DNA of 64,000 nucleotides from Paracoccaceae bacterium (GCA_024742835.1 JANSXS010000008.1:1-64000); one strand, 5' to 3'; counted from the stretch's first letter, positions 39,346 through 48,773 are shown. Numbers and translations: made by a program. The notes: a model not told the origin generated them from the letters alone.

Positions 39346-40233
39346 CTATGCCGCCCCGATCCCCGGTGCAAGATACGTGGCCAGTGCGCAGGCCGCGTCC
39401 GGTGCCCCGTCACGTAACAACAGGTAATAGCCGAATGGCCCCGTGACGCTGTCGGGCAGCGGCCGGATCAGGCGGCCCTTTGCCAGGTCATCATCCAGCA
39501 GGCAGGCATAGCCAAGCGTCACCCCCAGCCCGCGCCGCGCGGCATCAAGCAGGGCGGTGTAGCTGTTTGTGCGCAGCCGGATCGGTGCACGCCCGGCATC
39601 CACCCCGGCCTCGGTCAGCCAGATTGCCCAGTTCATCCAGTCCCAGTGGATGTAATCAAGGTCGATCAATTCGCAGCGCAGCAGGTCTTGCGCGTTTTTG
39701 ATACGGTGCTGGTCGCGATAGGCGGGGGTGCAGACGGGAAACACTTCGTCATCAAAGAGCCGGACGGCGCGAAAGCCGGGCCATTGCCCGCCGCCATGCA
39801 GCAAAACCACGTCGGCTGACAAAAGCTCTGCCGCGTCGTCGGTCACGGCCAGGTCCACGGTGATGGGCGGGCCGTCGGACAGATGCGGGTCCAGCCGCGC
39901 GGGAAGCCAGAAATGAGCCATGGACACATCGGCGGCCAGCCGCACGCGTGGCCGGTCTTCCCCCTGCCTCAGACTATGGGTTGCGGCGCTCAGATGTTGC
40001 AGGGCGGCGCGCACGCCGTTGAGCAGTTCGCGCCCCTCGGGCGTCAGCTGGATCTTGCGGTGCCGCCGCTCGAAAAGCGCCACGCCCATCAGGTCTTCCA
40101 GCTTTCGCACCCGCTGGCTGATCGCGGATTGGGTGACGGAAAGCTCCTCTGCGGCGCGGGTGAAGCTGCCATGCCGTGCGGATGCCTCGAACGGTTGCAG
40201 CAGGTCAAGCGGGGGCAGGCTCAGTTTCTGCAT
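39346..40233 (-). CDS. LysR-family regulator, GcvA-like
   Basis: A 295-residue regulator beginning with the GcvA/AmpR-type PPLDLLQPFEASARHGSFTR and the helix-turn-helix RAAEELSVTQSAISQRVRKL. The C-terminal domain is the effector sensor. The ATG at 40233 has AAAGGAAC upstream; a TTG at 40239 is an alternative. It is divergent from the Rieske oxygenase operon (93-base gap) and lies upstream of the molybdenum hydroxylase operon, so it may control either or both. Confidence 0.88.
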   Translation of the reverse strand: MQKLSLPPLDLLQPFEASARHGSFTRAAEELSVTQSAISQRVRKLEDLMGVALFERRHRKIQLTPEGRELLNGVRAALQHLSAATHSLRQGEDRPRVRLAADVSMAHFWLPARLDPHLSDGPPITVDLAVTDDAAELLSADVVLLHGGGQWPGFRAVRLFDDEVFPVCTPAYRDQHRIKNAQDLLRCELIDLDYIHWDWMNWAIWLTEAGVDAGRAPIRLRTNSYTALLDAARRGLGVTLGYACLLDDDLAKGRLIRPLPDSVTGPFGYYLLLRDGAPDAACALATYLAPGIGAA

Positions 40234-40326
40234 TAGCAAAAGTTCCTTTAATACCCCAGAAAACAGCGTTTGTCATAAATCAAGGTAATGGTGTCTTCTG
40301 TCAAGAACCAGCCAGGGAGTGCCGCC

Positions 40327-41481
40327 ATGACCAAGCCGATTCTGAACCTCATGCCGGGGGATGCCCCGTTCCGGGCCGATCCGTCAGACTCCTACACCTT
40401 GCCCGCGCGCTTTTACCATGATCCCGAGATCTGGACGTTGGAGAAGGACGCGATCTTCTACCGTAGCTGGAATTATGCCGGGCATGTGAGCCAGGTGGCC
40501 GAGCCGGGCTGTTTCCTGACGGTGCGCATCCATGAGCAGAACATCTTTGTCGCGCGCACCCGGCAGGGCGATCTCAAGGCATTCTATAACGTGTGTCCGC
40601 ATCGCGGGCATGAACTGGTCAGCGGGACGGGCCGCAAGAATGTCATCACCTGCCCCTATCACGCCTGGGCCTTCGATTTCGACGGCACGCTGAAATCGGC
40701 GCGCAACACGCAGACGGTGAAGGATTTCAACAAGGACGACTTTTCACTCAAGGAAGTGCGGGTCGAGGTGTTCTGCGGTCTGGTGCTGGTCAACCTTGAC
40801 GCGGATGCCACACCCTTTGCCGAGCAGATGGGCAACCTTGAGCAGGAAATCCGCCATTACGTGCCGTCTGTCGATGACCTGCAATATGCGCAGCGCGACA
40901 CCTACGAGGTGCAGTCGAACTGGAAGGTGCTCGTCGACAATTTCCTCGAATGCTATCACTGCCATCCGGCGCACAAGGACTTCGTGGATCTGGTGGATAT
41001 GGACACCTATCGCACGGTCACCTGCGGGCTGTATTCCAGCCAATGCGCGGGCAACCCTAAATCGCTGTCGAACCGCGCCTATTCCTTCACCCCGGGCGAT
41101 GTCGATTTCGGCTATGCAGGCTGGTATATCTGGCCCAACTTCACCATCTGGGCCTATCCCGGAGAGGCGAACCTGTCCGTGCTGCAAATGAACCCGACCG
41201 CGCCCGAGAAATGCGTGGAGTTTCAGGACTGGTTCGTGAAAGACGGTGTCGTCACCGATCAGTTGCGCGACGCGATCAATTACCAGATCGACGTGTTGCA
41301 GCCAGAGGATATCGGGCTGTGTGAAAGCGTGCAGAAGGGGCTGAAATCTTCTGGCTACAACCAGGGCCGTTTCGTTGTGGACGAAGGCAAGACCGAGCTG
41401 AGCGAGCACGCGGTGCACCATTTCCAGAAACTTGTCGCGGATGCGCTGGGCGCGGATCTTGAAGGGGAGACGGGCGAATGA
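40327..41481 (+). CDS. Rieske non-heme iron oxygenase, alpha subunit (carnitine/betaine monooxygenase type)
   Basis: A 384-residue oxygenase. The Rieske 2Fe-2S site is C90-P-H92 with C109-P-Y-H112. The mononuclear iron site is NFLECYHCHPAH, giving H211 and H216. The residue three before H211 is E208 instead of the usual aspartate, which is the feature of carnitine monooxygenase CntA and glycine betaine monooxygenase GbcA. It probably attacks a quaternary amine. GGGAG precedes the ATG at 40327. No matching reductase gene lies nearby. It overlaps the next gene as ATGA. Confidence 0.9.
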   Translation: MTKPILNLMPGDAPFRADPSDSYTLPARFYHDPEIWTLEKDAIFYRSWNYAGHVSQVAEPGCFLTVRIHEQNIFVARTRQGDLKAFYNVCPHRGHELVSGTGRKNVITCPYHAWAFDFDGTLKSARNTQTVKDFNKDDFSLKEVRVEVFCGLVLVNLDADATPFAEQMGNLEQEIRHYVPSVDDLQYAQRDTYEVQSNWKVLVDNFLECYHCHPAHKDFVDLVDMDTYRTVTCGLYSSQCAGNPKSLSNRAYSFTPGDVDFGYAGWYIWPNFTIWAYPGEANLSVLQMNPTAPEKCVEFQDWFVKDGVVTDQLRDAINYQIDVLQPEDIGLCESVQKGLKSSGYNQGRFVVDEGKTELSEHAVHHFQKLVADALGADLEGETGE

Positions 41482-42671
41482 TGATGAATTCCAGCGACGG
41501 GAAGACCCGCGACCTTGTCACCACGCGCCCCGGCGCGGGCTGGGATTTCAACCTTCGACGGCATGTCTATCACGAGGTGGAGGCAAGGCACGGCCCGCAT
41601 TACTGCGTCTACAACCGCCGACTGATGTGCGTTTACATGGATGATCTGGATACCGACGAGGGCTACTGGCTGCTGCGGACCAAGGCGGCGTGCCTGCACA
41701 CCGGCGAATATCCGATCGAGTTTGTCGGCCCGGATGCGGAAAAGCTGATGAACCTGCTGTTTGTGAACAACATATCAAAGGTGAAGGTGGGCCGCTGCGG
41801 ATACGGCATCGCGTGTTTTGACGATGGCGGCCTGATCGTGGATGGCGTGTTCGTGCGGTTGGCCCAGGACCGGTTCTGGTATGCACAGGCGGATGGCGAT
41901 TTCGTCAACTGGGCAAAGGCCCATGCCAAGGGGATGGATGTGCGTATTCTGGACCCGGAGGTGAATGTCAGCCAAATTCAGGGCCCGCTGTCGATGGAGG
42001 TTCTGGCCGCCGCCGCCCGCGACGGCATCCCCGAGCCGTTTGGCTATTTTGGCAGTGCCTGGGTCGATTTCGGCGGGCAGAAGGTGCTGATTTCGCGCAC
42101 CGGGTATACCAATGAACTGGGCTGGGAATTCTATACCGAGCCGCATCACGACGCGGGCGCGCTTTGGGCGCATCTGGACCAGGCGGGCGCGCCGCAGGGG
42201 CTGCGCATGTTCGGGCTGGACTCAATGAATATCCGCCGGATCGAGGCGGGGATCCTCAACGCCGGGTCTGATTTCGACGAGACGACGACGCCCTATGATG
42301 TGGGGTTGGGGCAGTTTGTCGATCTGACCAAGGACGATTTTATCGGCAAGGCTGCGCTGGAGGCCGCCCCGAAAGAGCGCCGCCTGCACGGGATCATCTG
42401 CCACGGGGCGGAACCGCGTGTGAATGGCCGCGTGGTCTGGCGCGATGCGCCCGCGGGGCGTATCACCGCCGGGGCGACCTCTCCCTATCTTGGGCACGGG
42501 ATCGGCATGGCCTTGATGGACAGCGCCGAGGCCGGGCCGGGCACGGAGGTGATGATCGAGGCCAATGACGGGCAGATGTATCCGGCAACGCTTGCCGAGA
42601 TGCCGCTTTACGACAAGGCTTGCGAGATTCCGCGCGGCAAGCTGGTAGACATACCCGCCCGCTCGGCCTAA
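41478..42671 (+). CDS. GcvT-family (aminomethyltransferase-like) folate-dependent protein
   Basis: A 397-residue protein of the glycine-cleavage T-protein fold. Family marks include VNVSQIQGPLSMEVL near residue 155, SRTGYTNELGWEFY near 207, MRRIEAGI-like NIRRIEAGILNAGSD near 250, and the C-terminal barrel from about residue 295 (LHGIICHG). Members move one-carbon groups from amines or sulfonium compounds to tetrahydrofolate. It is translationally coupled to the Rieske oxygenase gene, so it probably acts on the same substrate or its product. The exact substrate is unknown. Confidence 0.87.
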   Translation: MMMNSSDGKTRDLVTTRPGAGWDFNLRRHVYHEVEARHGPHYCVYNRRLMCVYMDDLDTDEGYWLLRTKAACLHTGEYPIEFVGPDAEKLMNLLFVNNISKVKVGRCGYGIACFDDGGLIVDGVFVRLAQDRFWYAQADGDFVNWAKAHAKGMDVRILDPEVNVSQIQGPLSMEVLAAAARDGIPEPFGYFGSAWVDFGGQKVLISRTGYTNELGWEFYTEPHHDAGALWAHLDQAGAPQGLRMFGLDSMNIRRIEAGILNAGSDFDETTTPYDVGLGQFVDLTKDDFIGKAALEAAPKERRLHGIICHGAEPRVNGRVVWRDAPAGRITAGATSPYLGHGIGMALMDSAEAGPGTEVMIEANDGQMYPATLAEMPLYDKACEIPRGKLVDIPARSA

Positions 42672-42698
42672 GGCGCGACAGATGGCGAAGGACGGCAG

Positions 42699-43607
42699 AT
42701 GGTATTCGCAGAACAAGAGAACGACCGTAACGCGGTGCTGGCCGGGCTGTTCGCCGGGCTGTGCTTCGGGATCTTCTGGTTGCCTTTGCGCATTGTCGAG
42801 GACGCGGGCATCGCCGCGCCCTGGGCACAGGCGCTTTTCCTGGGTGTACCCGCGCTGATCTGCTTGCCGCTGGCATGGCGTCAGCGGCTGGAATTCCTGC
42901 GCGGGCGTGGTGGGCTTTTGGGCGGCATCCTGACGGGTGTCGCCTTCGCGCTTTACGCGGCCTCGCTGCTTTATACCGATGTGGTGCGCGCGGTGCTGCT
43001 GTTTTACCTGCTGCCGATCTGGGGGTTCTTGCTGGGCTGGGTCATTCTGGGCGACCGGATCACCGCGCCGCGCTGGCTGGCCATCGGGCTGGGAATCCTT
43101 GGCATGGCGATCATTTTTGCCGACGAGACGGGCATTCCGCTGCCGCAAAACATGGGCGACTGGTTCGGGCTGGCCTCGGGGCTCTTCTTTGCGCTGGGCT
43201 GCACGCTGATCCTGACGGACAAGCGGGTGGGCGCGGTCACGCATACGGTGAATTTCTTTGTCGTGGGGGCGATCCTGTCCGTGGCGGTGGCATGGATCAT
43301 GACGACGCGCGGCCAGATAGGCCTGCCCGCCGCCGCCGATTTGAACGCGACCCTGATCTGGCTGGTGCCGGTATCGCTTTTGTTCATCCTGCCGGCGGGC
43401 TTTGCCACGATCTATGCGCCCGCGCGGCTCAATCCGGGGGTGGTGGGCTTGCTCTTCATGATCGAGATCGCCGTCGCCGTGGTGTCTGCGGCGCTTTTGG
43501 CCGACGAGGTGATCGGCCTGCGCGAGGTGATCGGCCTGCCGCTTATCCTGTGCGCTGGTCTGGTAGAGCCGCTGTTGATCCTGCGCCGGTCAAGGCTGGC
43601 TGTCTGA
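42699..43607 (+). CDS. DMT/EamA-family membrane transporter
   Basis: A 302-residue protein with about ten membrane helices in two EamA halves (near residues 10-125 and 155-295). GAAGGACGG precedes the ATG. It lies 27 bases after the GcvT-like gene and is probably co-transcribed, so it may move the substrate or a product of that pathway. Direction and ligand cannot be read from sequence. Confidence 0.85.
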   Translation: MVFAEQENDRNAVLAGLFAGLCFGIFWLPLRIVEDAGIAAPWAQALFLGVPALICLPLAWRQRLEFLRGRGGLLGGILTGVAFALYAASLLYTDVVRAVLLFYLLPIWGFLLGWVILGDRITAPRWLAIGLGILGMAIIFADETGIPLPQNMGDWFGLASGLFFALGCTLILTDKRVGAVTHTVNFFVVGAILSVAVAWIMTTRGQIGLPAAADLNATLIWLVPVSLLFILPAGFATIYAPARLNPGVVGLLFMIEIAVAVVSAALLADEVIGLREVIGLPLILCAGLVEPLLILRRSRLAV

Positions 43608-43659
43608 CGCCCGAAAGGGGTCTGCGCACAACCTTGATCACAGATTGTTCCGAACCGCA

Positions 43660-44448
43660 TTACCCATCGTCGCCATCCGCCGCCATCGCCCCGGCCACCC
43701 ACGCATCCGGATCACCCAGCCTGCGCCCGCCAGCGGCGTATTCATCCAGGATCGTCAGCATCCTGTCGCGCCCGAAAGACGCAAAATGCCCGGCATGGAC
43801 CGTGTTCACCGGCAGCTCGCGCAGCCGCGCATGAGAGGCGGCCAGCACCTGGGCGTCGGAATGGTACAGATCGTCGATCAGCGCCCCGTCATATACAACG
43901 TCACCGCTGAAAAAGAGCCCGGTTGCAGCCTCGAACAGCGCGATGGAGCCGGGCGAATGGCCGGGCAGGTGCAGCACGCGAAACACTCGGTCGCCAAGGT
44001 CGATGATGTCGCCGTCGTCCAGATGCCCGGTCAGCGCGGCGGGTTTGACGTGGTATTGCCGGTGATCGAACCCGGCAAAGGGCAGCGCGGTAAATGTCTC
44101 GGCGATCAGGAACCCCGAATCCGCCACCGTGTTTGCATCGGTGGGCGCGGCGATGATCCCGGCCTCGTGGGCATGGCCGCAGCGATGGGAAAACTGGTGC
44201 AGCCCGCCTGCATGATCGAAATGCGAATGCGTCATGATGGCGGTCACCGGTCGGTCTGCCAGTGTCGCCACGGCCTCTGTAAGGGGGCGCAGGCCAAGCC
44301 CGGTGTCGATGATCAGGTCCCGGTCGCGCCCGCGCAGATGCCAGATGTTACAGCGCAACCAATGCGCGACGTGGCGTTCGTGGATGCGCGTCACGCCGTC
44401 GCCAAGCGGCTGCGCGCTGTACCAGTTTTTCGCGATCCGCGGCGTCAT
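43660..44448 (-). CDS. Metallo-beta-lactamase fold hydrolase
   Basis: A 262-residue cytoplasmic protein with the zinc motif THSHFDHAGG near residue 74, a second set at HLPGHSPGSIALFE near 161 and GDVVYDG near 183, and a late histidine in VHAGHFASFG near 217. This is a generic MBL-fold hydrolase. GGAGGGT precedes the ATG at 44448. It converges on the EamA gene and is divergent from the betaine-type ABC transporter. The substrate is unknown. Confidence 0.85.
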   Translation of the reverse strand: MTPRIAKNWYSAQPLGDGVTRIHERHVAHWLRCNIWHLRGRDRDLIIDTGLGLRPLTEAVATLADRPVTAIMTHSHFDHAGGLHQFSHRCGHAHEAGIIAAPTDANTVADSGFLIAETFTALPFAGFDHRQYHVKPAALTGHLDDGDIIDLGDRVFRVLHLPGHSPGSIALFEAATGLFFSGDVVYDGALIDDLYHSDAQVLAASHARLRELPVNTVHAGHFASFGRDRMLTILDEYAAGGRRLGDPDAWVAGAMAADGDDG

Positions 44449-44617
44449 CTTTGCGCACCCTCCGTCCTTTGTGATCTGCCCGGACTGTAGACGCGATGCC
44501 CCCCGTTGACGAGGCCCGCCCGCCACCTTGGGGCCGCAAGGGTTGAATACCGAAGGTCAGGTGGTAAGATCGGTGGGACACCACATAATAAAAAAAACCA
44601 ACCGGGAGCCTCCTAGA

Positions 44618-45562
44618 ATGAAGAAACGATTTTGTATTGCCGCCGGCACCGCCCTGACCATGTCCTGCGCGCTTGTCGCCAATGCCGACAGTAACGACCC
44701 GATCAAGATCCCGATCAATGAATGGACGGGACAGCATATTTCGGCCCATATCACCGGAACATTGTTCCAGAAGGCCGGGTACGAGGTGGAATACGTAACC
44801 GCTGGCGCGGTGCCGCAATTCATCGCGCTGGCCAATGGCGAATTGCACGTACAGCCCGAGGTCTGGACCAACAATGTGGGCGAGATCTATCCCAAGGCGG
44901 TTGAATCCGGCGACATTCTCGTGCTGGGCCAGCTTGGCCTTCAGCCGCAGGAGGGCTGGATCTATCCGCCCTATATGGAAGAGATGTGTCCGGGCCTGCC
45001 CGCCTATGAGGCGCTTTACGACTGTGCGCAGTCCTTTGCCGCCGCCGATACCTTTCCCAAGGGGCGACTGATCACCTATCCGGCTGATTGGGGCACGCGG
45101 TCCAGGGACGTGGTGGCACAGATCGACATTCCGTTCGAGCCGGTCGCGGGCGGCTCCGAAGGGGCGATGATCGCCGAACTGAAATCAGCGGTGGCCACCG
45201 GGGATCCGATGATCATGATGTTCTGGCAGCCGCATTGGCTCTTTGCCGAGCAAGAGTTCAACTGGGTCAGCTGGGACCCGGCAGATGGTGAATGCGTCGA
45301 GGAAGAAGGCCAGAGCCGCGGCAATGCCTGCGGGTTCCAGCAAGCCTCGATCGACAAGATCGCGAATATCAGCTTCAAGGAAAACTACCCCGCGGCCTTC
45401 GCGCTTTACGAGCAGATCGTGATCGACAACGACATGCAGAACGCGCTGATGCTGGAGATCGACCAGAAGGGCCGCGACCTTGAAGAGGTGATCGCCGAGT
45501 GGATCGACGCCAACGAAGCCACATGGGGCCCGTGGGTCGAGGCCGGCATGGCAGCCAAGTAA
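44618..45562 (+). CDS. Glycine betaine/proline-type ABC transporter substrate-binding protein (ProX/OpuAC family)
   Basis: A 314-residue periplasmic receptor. The ATG at 44618 follows CGGGAG and gives a signal peptide (MKKRFCIAAGTALTM, ending VANA). Typical family segments are IPINEWTGQHISAHITGTLF and MIMMFWQPHWLFAEQEF, with aromatic residues that cage a quaternary ammonium head group. A pair of cysteines (DGECVEEEG and RGNACGF) could form a disulfide. It is the first gene of a three-gene import operon. The ligand may differ from glycine betaine. Confidence 0.9.
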   Translation: MKKRFCIAAGTALTMSCALVANADSNDPIKIPINEWTGQHISAHITGTLFQKAGYEVEYVTAGAVPQFIALANGELHVQPEVWTNNVGEIYPKAVESGDILVLGQLGLQPQEGWIYPPYMEEMCPGLPAYEALYDCAQSFAAADTFPKGRLITYPADWGTRSRDVVAQIDIPFEPVAGGSEGAMIAELKSAVATGDPMIMMFWQPHWLFAEQEFNWVSWDPADGECVEEEGQSRGNACGFQQASIDKIANISFKENYPAAFALYEQIVIDNDMQNALMLEIDQKGRDLEEVIAEWIDANEATWGPWVEAGMAAK

Positions 45563-45583
45563 CACGTTCCTTTCATAGTATGC

Positions 45584-45608
45584 TCCATGGCGGTGCCGCC
45601 GCCATGGA
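45584..45608 (+). other. Intercistronic stem-loop after the receptor gene
   Basis: TCCATGGCGG (45584-45593) and CCGCCATGGA (45599-45608) form a perfect 10-base-pair stem with a 5-base loop, between the receptor and ATPase genes. Such hairpins commonly stabilise the abundant receptor message relative to the downstream genes. Confidence 0.6.
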
Positions 45609-45636
45609 CGTGGCCCATTCCTGAAAGATACATGAC

Positions 45637-46713
45637 ATGAACCAGCCCCACTCCGGCGATGACGAAGTGTCAGACATACGCCTGTCCTGCCGGAATATCT
45701 GGAAAGTCTATGGCAAGAATGCGGGTGGCTATTTCCAAACCGCCCCTGATGAACCCGCGGCGCTGGTTGAGCGCATTCGGGCGGATGGGGCCATCCCGGC
45801 GGCGGCAAATGTCAGCTTTGATGTCCGCGTGGGCGAGATTTTCGTCATCATGGGCTTGTCCGGGTCGGGCAAATCCACCGTGGTGCGGTGTTTGTCGCGG
45901 TTGGTCGAGCCGACACACGGGCGCATCACGCTCAATGGCGATGATCTTCTGGCGCAATCCCCCAAGGAGATGATTCAGATCCGCCGCCATAAGATCGGCA
46001 TGGTGTTCCAGAATTTCGGCCTGATGCCGCATCTGTCGGTTTACGACAATATCGCCTTTCCCCTCAGCCTTCAGGGAGAGACGCGGGCCGATATCCGCGC
46101 GCAGGTGGACAAGGTGATAGAGCTTGTGGGCCTGCGCGGGCGCGAAAACAGCTATCCGCATCAACTGTCAGGTGGACAGCAACAGCGCGTAGGTATCGCC
46201 CGCTCGCTGGCGGTCGATCCGGACCTGTGGCTACTTGATGAGCCGTTCTCGGCGCTCGATCCGCTGATCCGGCGGCAGATGCAGGATGAATTCCTGCGCA
46301 TTCAGAACGATCTGCGCAAATCCATCGTCTTCATCACCCATGATTTCCTTGAGGCGCTGCGCGTGGCGGATCGCATGATGATCATGCGCGGCGGGCAGGT
46401 GGTGCAGACCGGCACCCCCGCCGAGCTGATCACCAACCCGGCGGATGATTACGTGGCCGAATTCACCAATGACGTGCCCCTTGCGCGCGTGCTGACCGCC
46501 GCAGAGGTGATCGACAAGGCCGCGCGTGCGGCCGACGGGCTGGACAGGATCGCCGCGGACATGCCGGTGGAAACCCTGTTGCCGATGCTGGCCGAACATC
46601 CCCAAGGGCTGATGGCGGAACGTGACGGTTTGGCGCTGGGCGTTGTGACCGCGCAAAGCGTGATCGCCGCGCTGGCCCGGCACGCGGGCCGCACCGAGGC
46701 TGCCACGCCATGA
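45637..46713 (+). CDS. Glycine betaine-type ABC transporter ATPase (ProV/OpuAA family)
   Basis: A 358-residue ATPase with Walker A GLSGSGKST near residue 73, the signature LSGGQQQRVGIARSL near 171 and Walker B DLWLLDEPFSALD near 193. After the ATPase domain (to about 270) there is a shorter C-terminal region than full two-CBS ProV proteins. It couples ATP hydrolysis to import with the ProX-like receptor and the permease encoded next. Its stop overlaps the permease start as ATGA. Confidence 0.93.
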   Translation: MNQPHSGDDEVSDIRLSCRNIWKVYGKNAGGYFQTAPDEPAALVERIRADGAIPAAANVSFDVRVGEIFVIMGLSGSGKSTVVRCLSRLVEPTHGRITLNGDDLLAQSPKEMIQIRRHKIGMVFQNFGLMPHLSVYDNIAFPLSLQGETRADIRAQVDKVIELVGLRGRENSYPHQLSGGQQQRVGIARSLAVDPDLWLLDEPFSALDPLIRRQMQDEFLRIQNDLRKSIVFITHDFLEALRVADRMMIMRGGQVVQTGTPAELITNPADDYVAEFTNDVPLARVLTAAEVIDKAARAADGLDRIAADMPVETLLPMLAEHPQGLMAERDGLALGVVTAQSVIAALARHAGRTEAATP

Positions 46714-48773
46714 GCGGCATCGCGGCGCGACGGGTTCATTGGGCATGGTTCGCCCTGATCGGGTTGACGCTGGCGGTGCTGGCCGCGCGCGACAGCCTTG
46801 GCGCGCTGATGGTCTTTCCCGAAACCTGGGTCTTGCCGATGACGGCGTGGTTCAACGCGGGCATGGATGTGGTCGTGGCGCAGACCGGCCCGTTTTTTCG
46901 TGGCATCTCGCGCGCGCTGGCGGTGCCGATGGGCTGGATCCGGGATCTGCTGCAATGGATGCCGTGGACGCTGACGCTAAGTCTTCTGACGCTCGCCTCT
47001 TATGCGGTATCTGGCTGGAAGCTGGCGTTTTTTACCGCGCTGGCCGTGTTTTACATGGTGGTCATCGGCTATTGGGCGGAATCGATGAATTCGCTGGCGC
47101 TGGTAGTGATGTCGGTGCCGATGGCAGTTCTCCTCGGCTTTCTTGTCGGCACGGCGGCCTATTATTCCGCCCGCGCCGACCGGGTGATCGCGCCCACGAT
47201 GGATGTGCTGCAAACGATTCCCGTCTTTGCCTACCTGCTGCCGATCCTGCTGTTGTTCGGCTTTGGCCCCGTCGTGGGGCTGATCGCGTCGATCCTTTAC
47301 GCGGTACCGCCGATGGTGCGCAACACCACGCTGGGTCTGCGCCGGGTGAACCCCGAGGTGATCGAGGCGGGCATGATGGCCGGGGCCACGCCCTTGCAGA
47401 TGTTCTGGCGCGTGCGCGTGCCAAGCGCGTTGCGGCAGATCCTTCTGGGCATCAACCAGACGATGATGGCGGCGTTTTCGATGATCATCATCGCGTCCAT
47501 CATCGGCGGCACCGCGGATATCGGCTGGGAAGTCCTGTCGACCATGCGCAAGGCGGAGTTTGGCGAAAGCATCCTTGCCGGTATCGTGATCGCGCTGATG
47601 GCGATGGTGATGGACCGCATGACCGCGCGCGCCGCCAATGCAAGCCGCGCAGACGACGCGCCGGATGACCCTTGGTCGCGCTACCGTTACTGGGTCATTG
47701 CCGTGGTCATGACAGTGACGATCCTGGTAGCGTCGCGGCTGCTGCCATTCCTGCACACCTATCCCGAAACGTGGGAGGTTTACCCCGCGCAAATGCTGAA
47801 TGATTGGCTGACCTATGTGCTGGTGGAATTTTCCGACACGATCAAGTCGATCAAGACGGTGGCGCTGTTCTATATCATGCTGCCGGTGAAGATGGGTCTG
47901 GAACAGACCGTCAGCCCGTTTTCCTGGGGCTTCGCGCTGACGCCGACGCTCAAGACCGGCTATGCGGTGCTGGCGCTGGCGGGTGCGGTCTGGTTCGGGC
48001 TGCGCGGGCGGGTGGGGGCTGCGGTCCTTGTCGCTGGTCTGGCGATCTTGCTGTATTTCGGACTGACACGGCTGCCCTGGCCCTCGATCATGGGGGTGGT
48101 GATGCTGCTGGCTTGGCAGGTAGGTGGCTCGCGGCTGGCGCTTGGAACCGGCGCGGGCATGGCGTTTCTGCTGCTCGCGGGCGTGTGGCCAGAGGCGATG
48201 CTGTCGGTCTATCTGTGCGGTATCGCGGTGGTGCTGTCCTTCACCCTTGGCACGATGCTGGGCATTCTTGCGTCGGAGAACGATACCGTCTCGGCCATCC
48301 TGCGCCCGATCAACGACACGCTGCAAACCATGCCGCCTTTCGTGCTTCTGATCCCTTTCGTGATGATCTTCAAATTGGGGGATTTCACCGCGCTTCTGGC
48401 GATCATCTCTTACGCCATCGTGCCGTCGATCCGCTATGCTGAACACGGGCTGCGCAATATCGCGCCCGAGGTGATAGAGGCCGCCGAGGCGTCGGGTGCG
48501 ACGCGGCTTCAGATGCTGTGGCGGGTGCGTCTGCCACTGGCGGCGCCGCAACTGATGCTGGGGCTGAACCAGACCATCATGTACGGCATCGCGATGCTGG
48601 TCATCGCGGCGCTGGTGGGTACCAACGGTCTGGGGCAGCGGGTGTATATCGGGCTGAGCAACGGCGATTTTGGCACTGGCATGATCGCCGGGATCGGCAT
48701 GGCGATCATCGCCATGATCGCCGACCGCATCACGCAGGCCTATAGCCGCAAGGTGCAGCCCGCGGCGCGCTAG
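46710..48773 (+). CDS. Double-length betaine-type ABC permease (two fused permease domains)
   Basis: At 687 residues this is about twice a normal ProW/OpuAB permease. Two binding-protein-dependent permease domains are visible, each with an ATPase-contact loop: EAGMMAGATPLQMFWRVRVP near residue 217 and EAAEASGATRLQMLWRVRLP near 590. So one chain can supply the two transmembrane halves usually formed by a homodimer. It is the last gene of the operon and its stop overlaps the end of the convergent bchO gene by four bases (CTAG). Confidence 0.92.
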   Translation: MSGIAARRVHWAWFALIGLTLAVLAARDSLGALMVFPETWVLPMTAWFNAGMDVVVAQTGPFFRGISRALAVPMGWIRDLLQWMPWTLTLSLLTLASYAVSGWKLAFFTALAVFYMVVIGYWAESMNSLALVVMSVPMAVLLGFLVGTAAYYSARADRVIAPTMDVLQTIPVFAYLLPILLLFGFGPVVGLIASILYAVPPMVRNTTLGLRRVNPEVIEAGMMAGATPLQMFWRVRVPSALRQILLGINQTMMAAFSMIIIASIIGGTADIGWEVLSTMRKAEFGESILAGIVIALMAMVMDRMTARAANASRADDAPDDPWSRYRYWVIAVVMTVTILVASRLLPFLHTYPETWEVYPAQMLNDWLTYVLVEFSDTIKSIKTVALFYIMLPVKMGLEQTVSPFSWGFALTPTLKTGYAVLALAGAVWFGLRGRVGAAVLVAGLAILLYFGLTRLPWPSIMGVVMLLAWQVGGSRLALGTGAGMAFLLLAGVWPEAMLSVYLCGIAVVLSFTLGTMLGILASENDTVSAILRPINDTLQTMPPFVLLIPFVMIFKLGDFTALLAIISYAIVPSIRYAEHGLRNIAPEVIEAAEASGATRLQMLWRVRLPLAAPQLMLGLNQTIMYGIAMLVIAALVGTNGLGQRVYIGLSNGDFGTGMIAGIGMAIIAMIADRITQAYSRKVQPAAR

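Noticed and set aside
46977-48551. 524-codon frame antisense to the double permease
   Set aside because: Its composition is dominated by R, H, Q and D, typical of an antisense shadow of a membrane protein.
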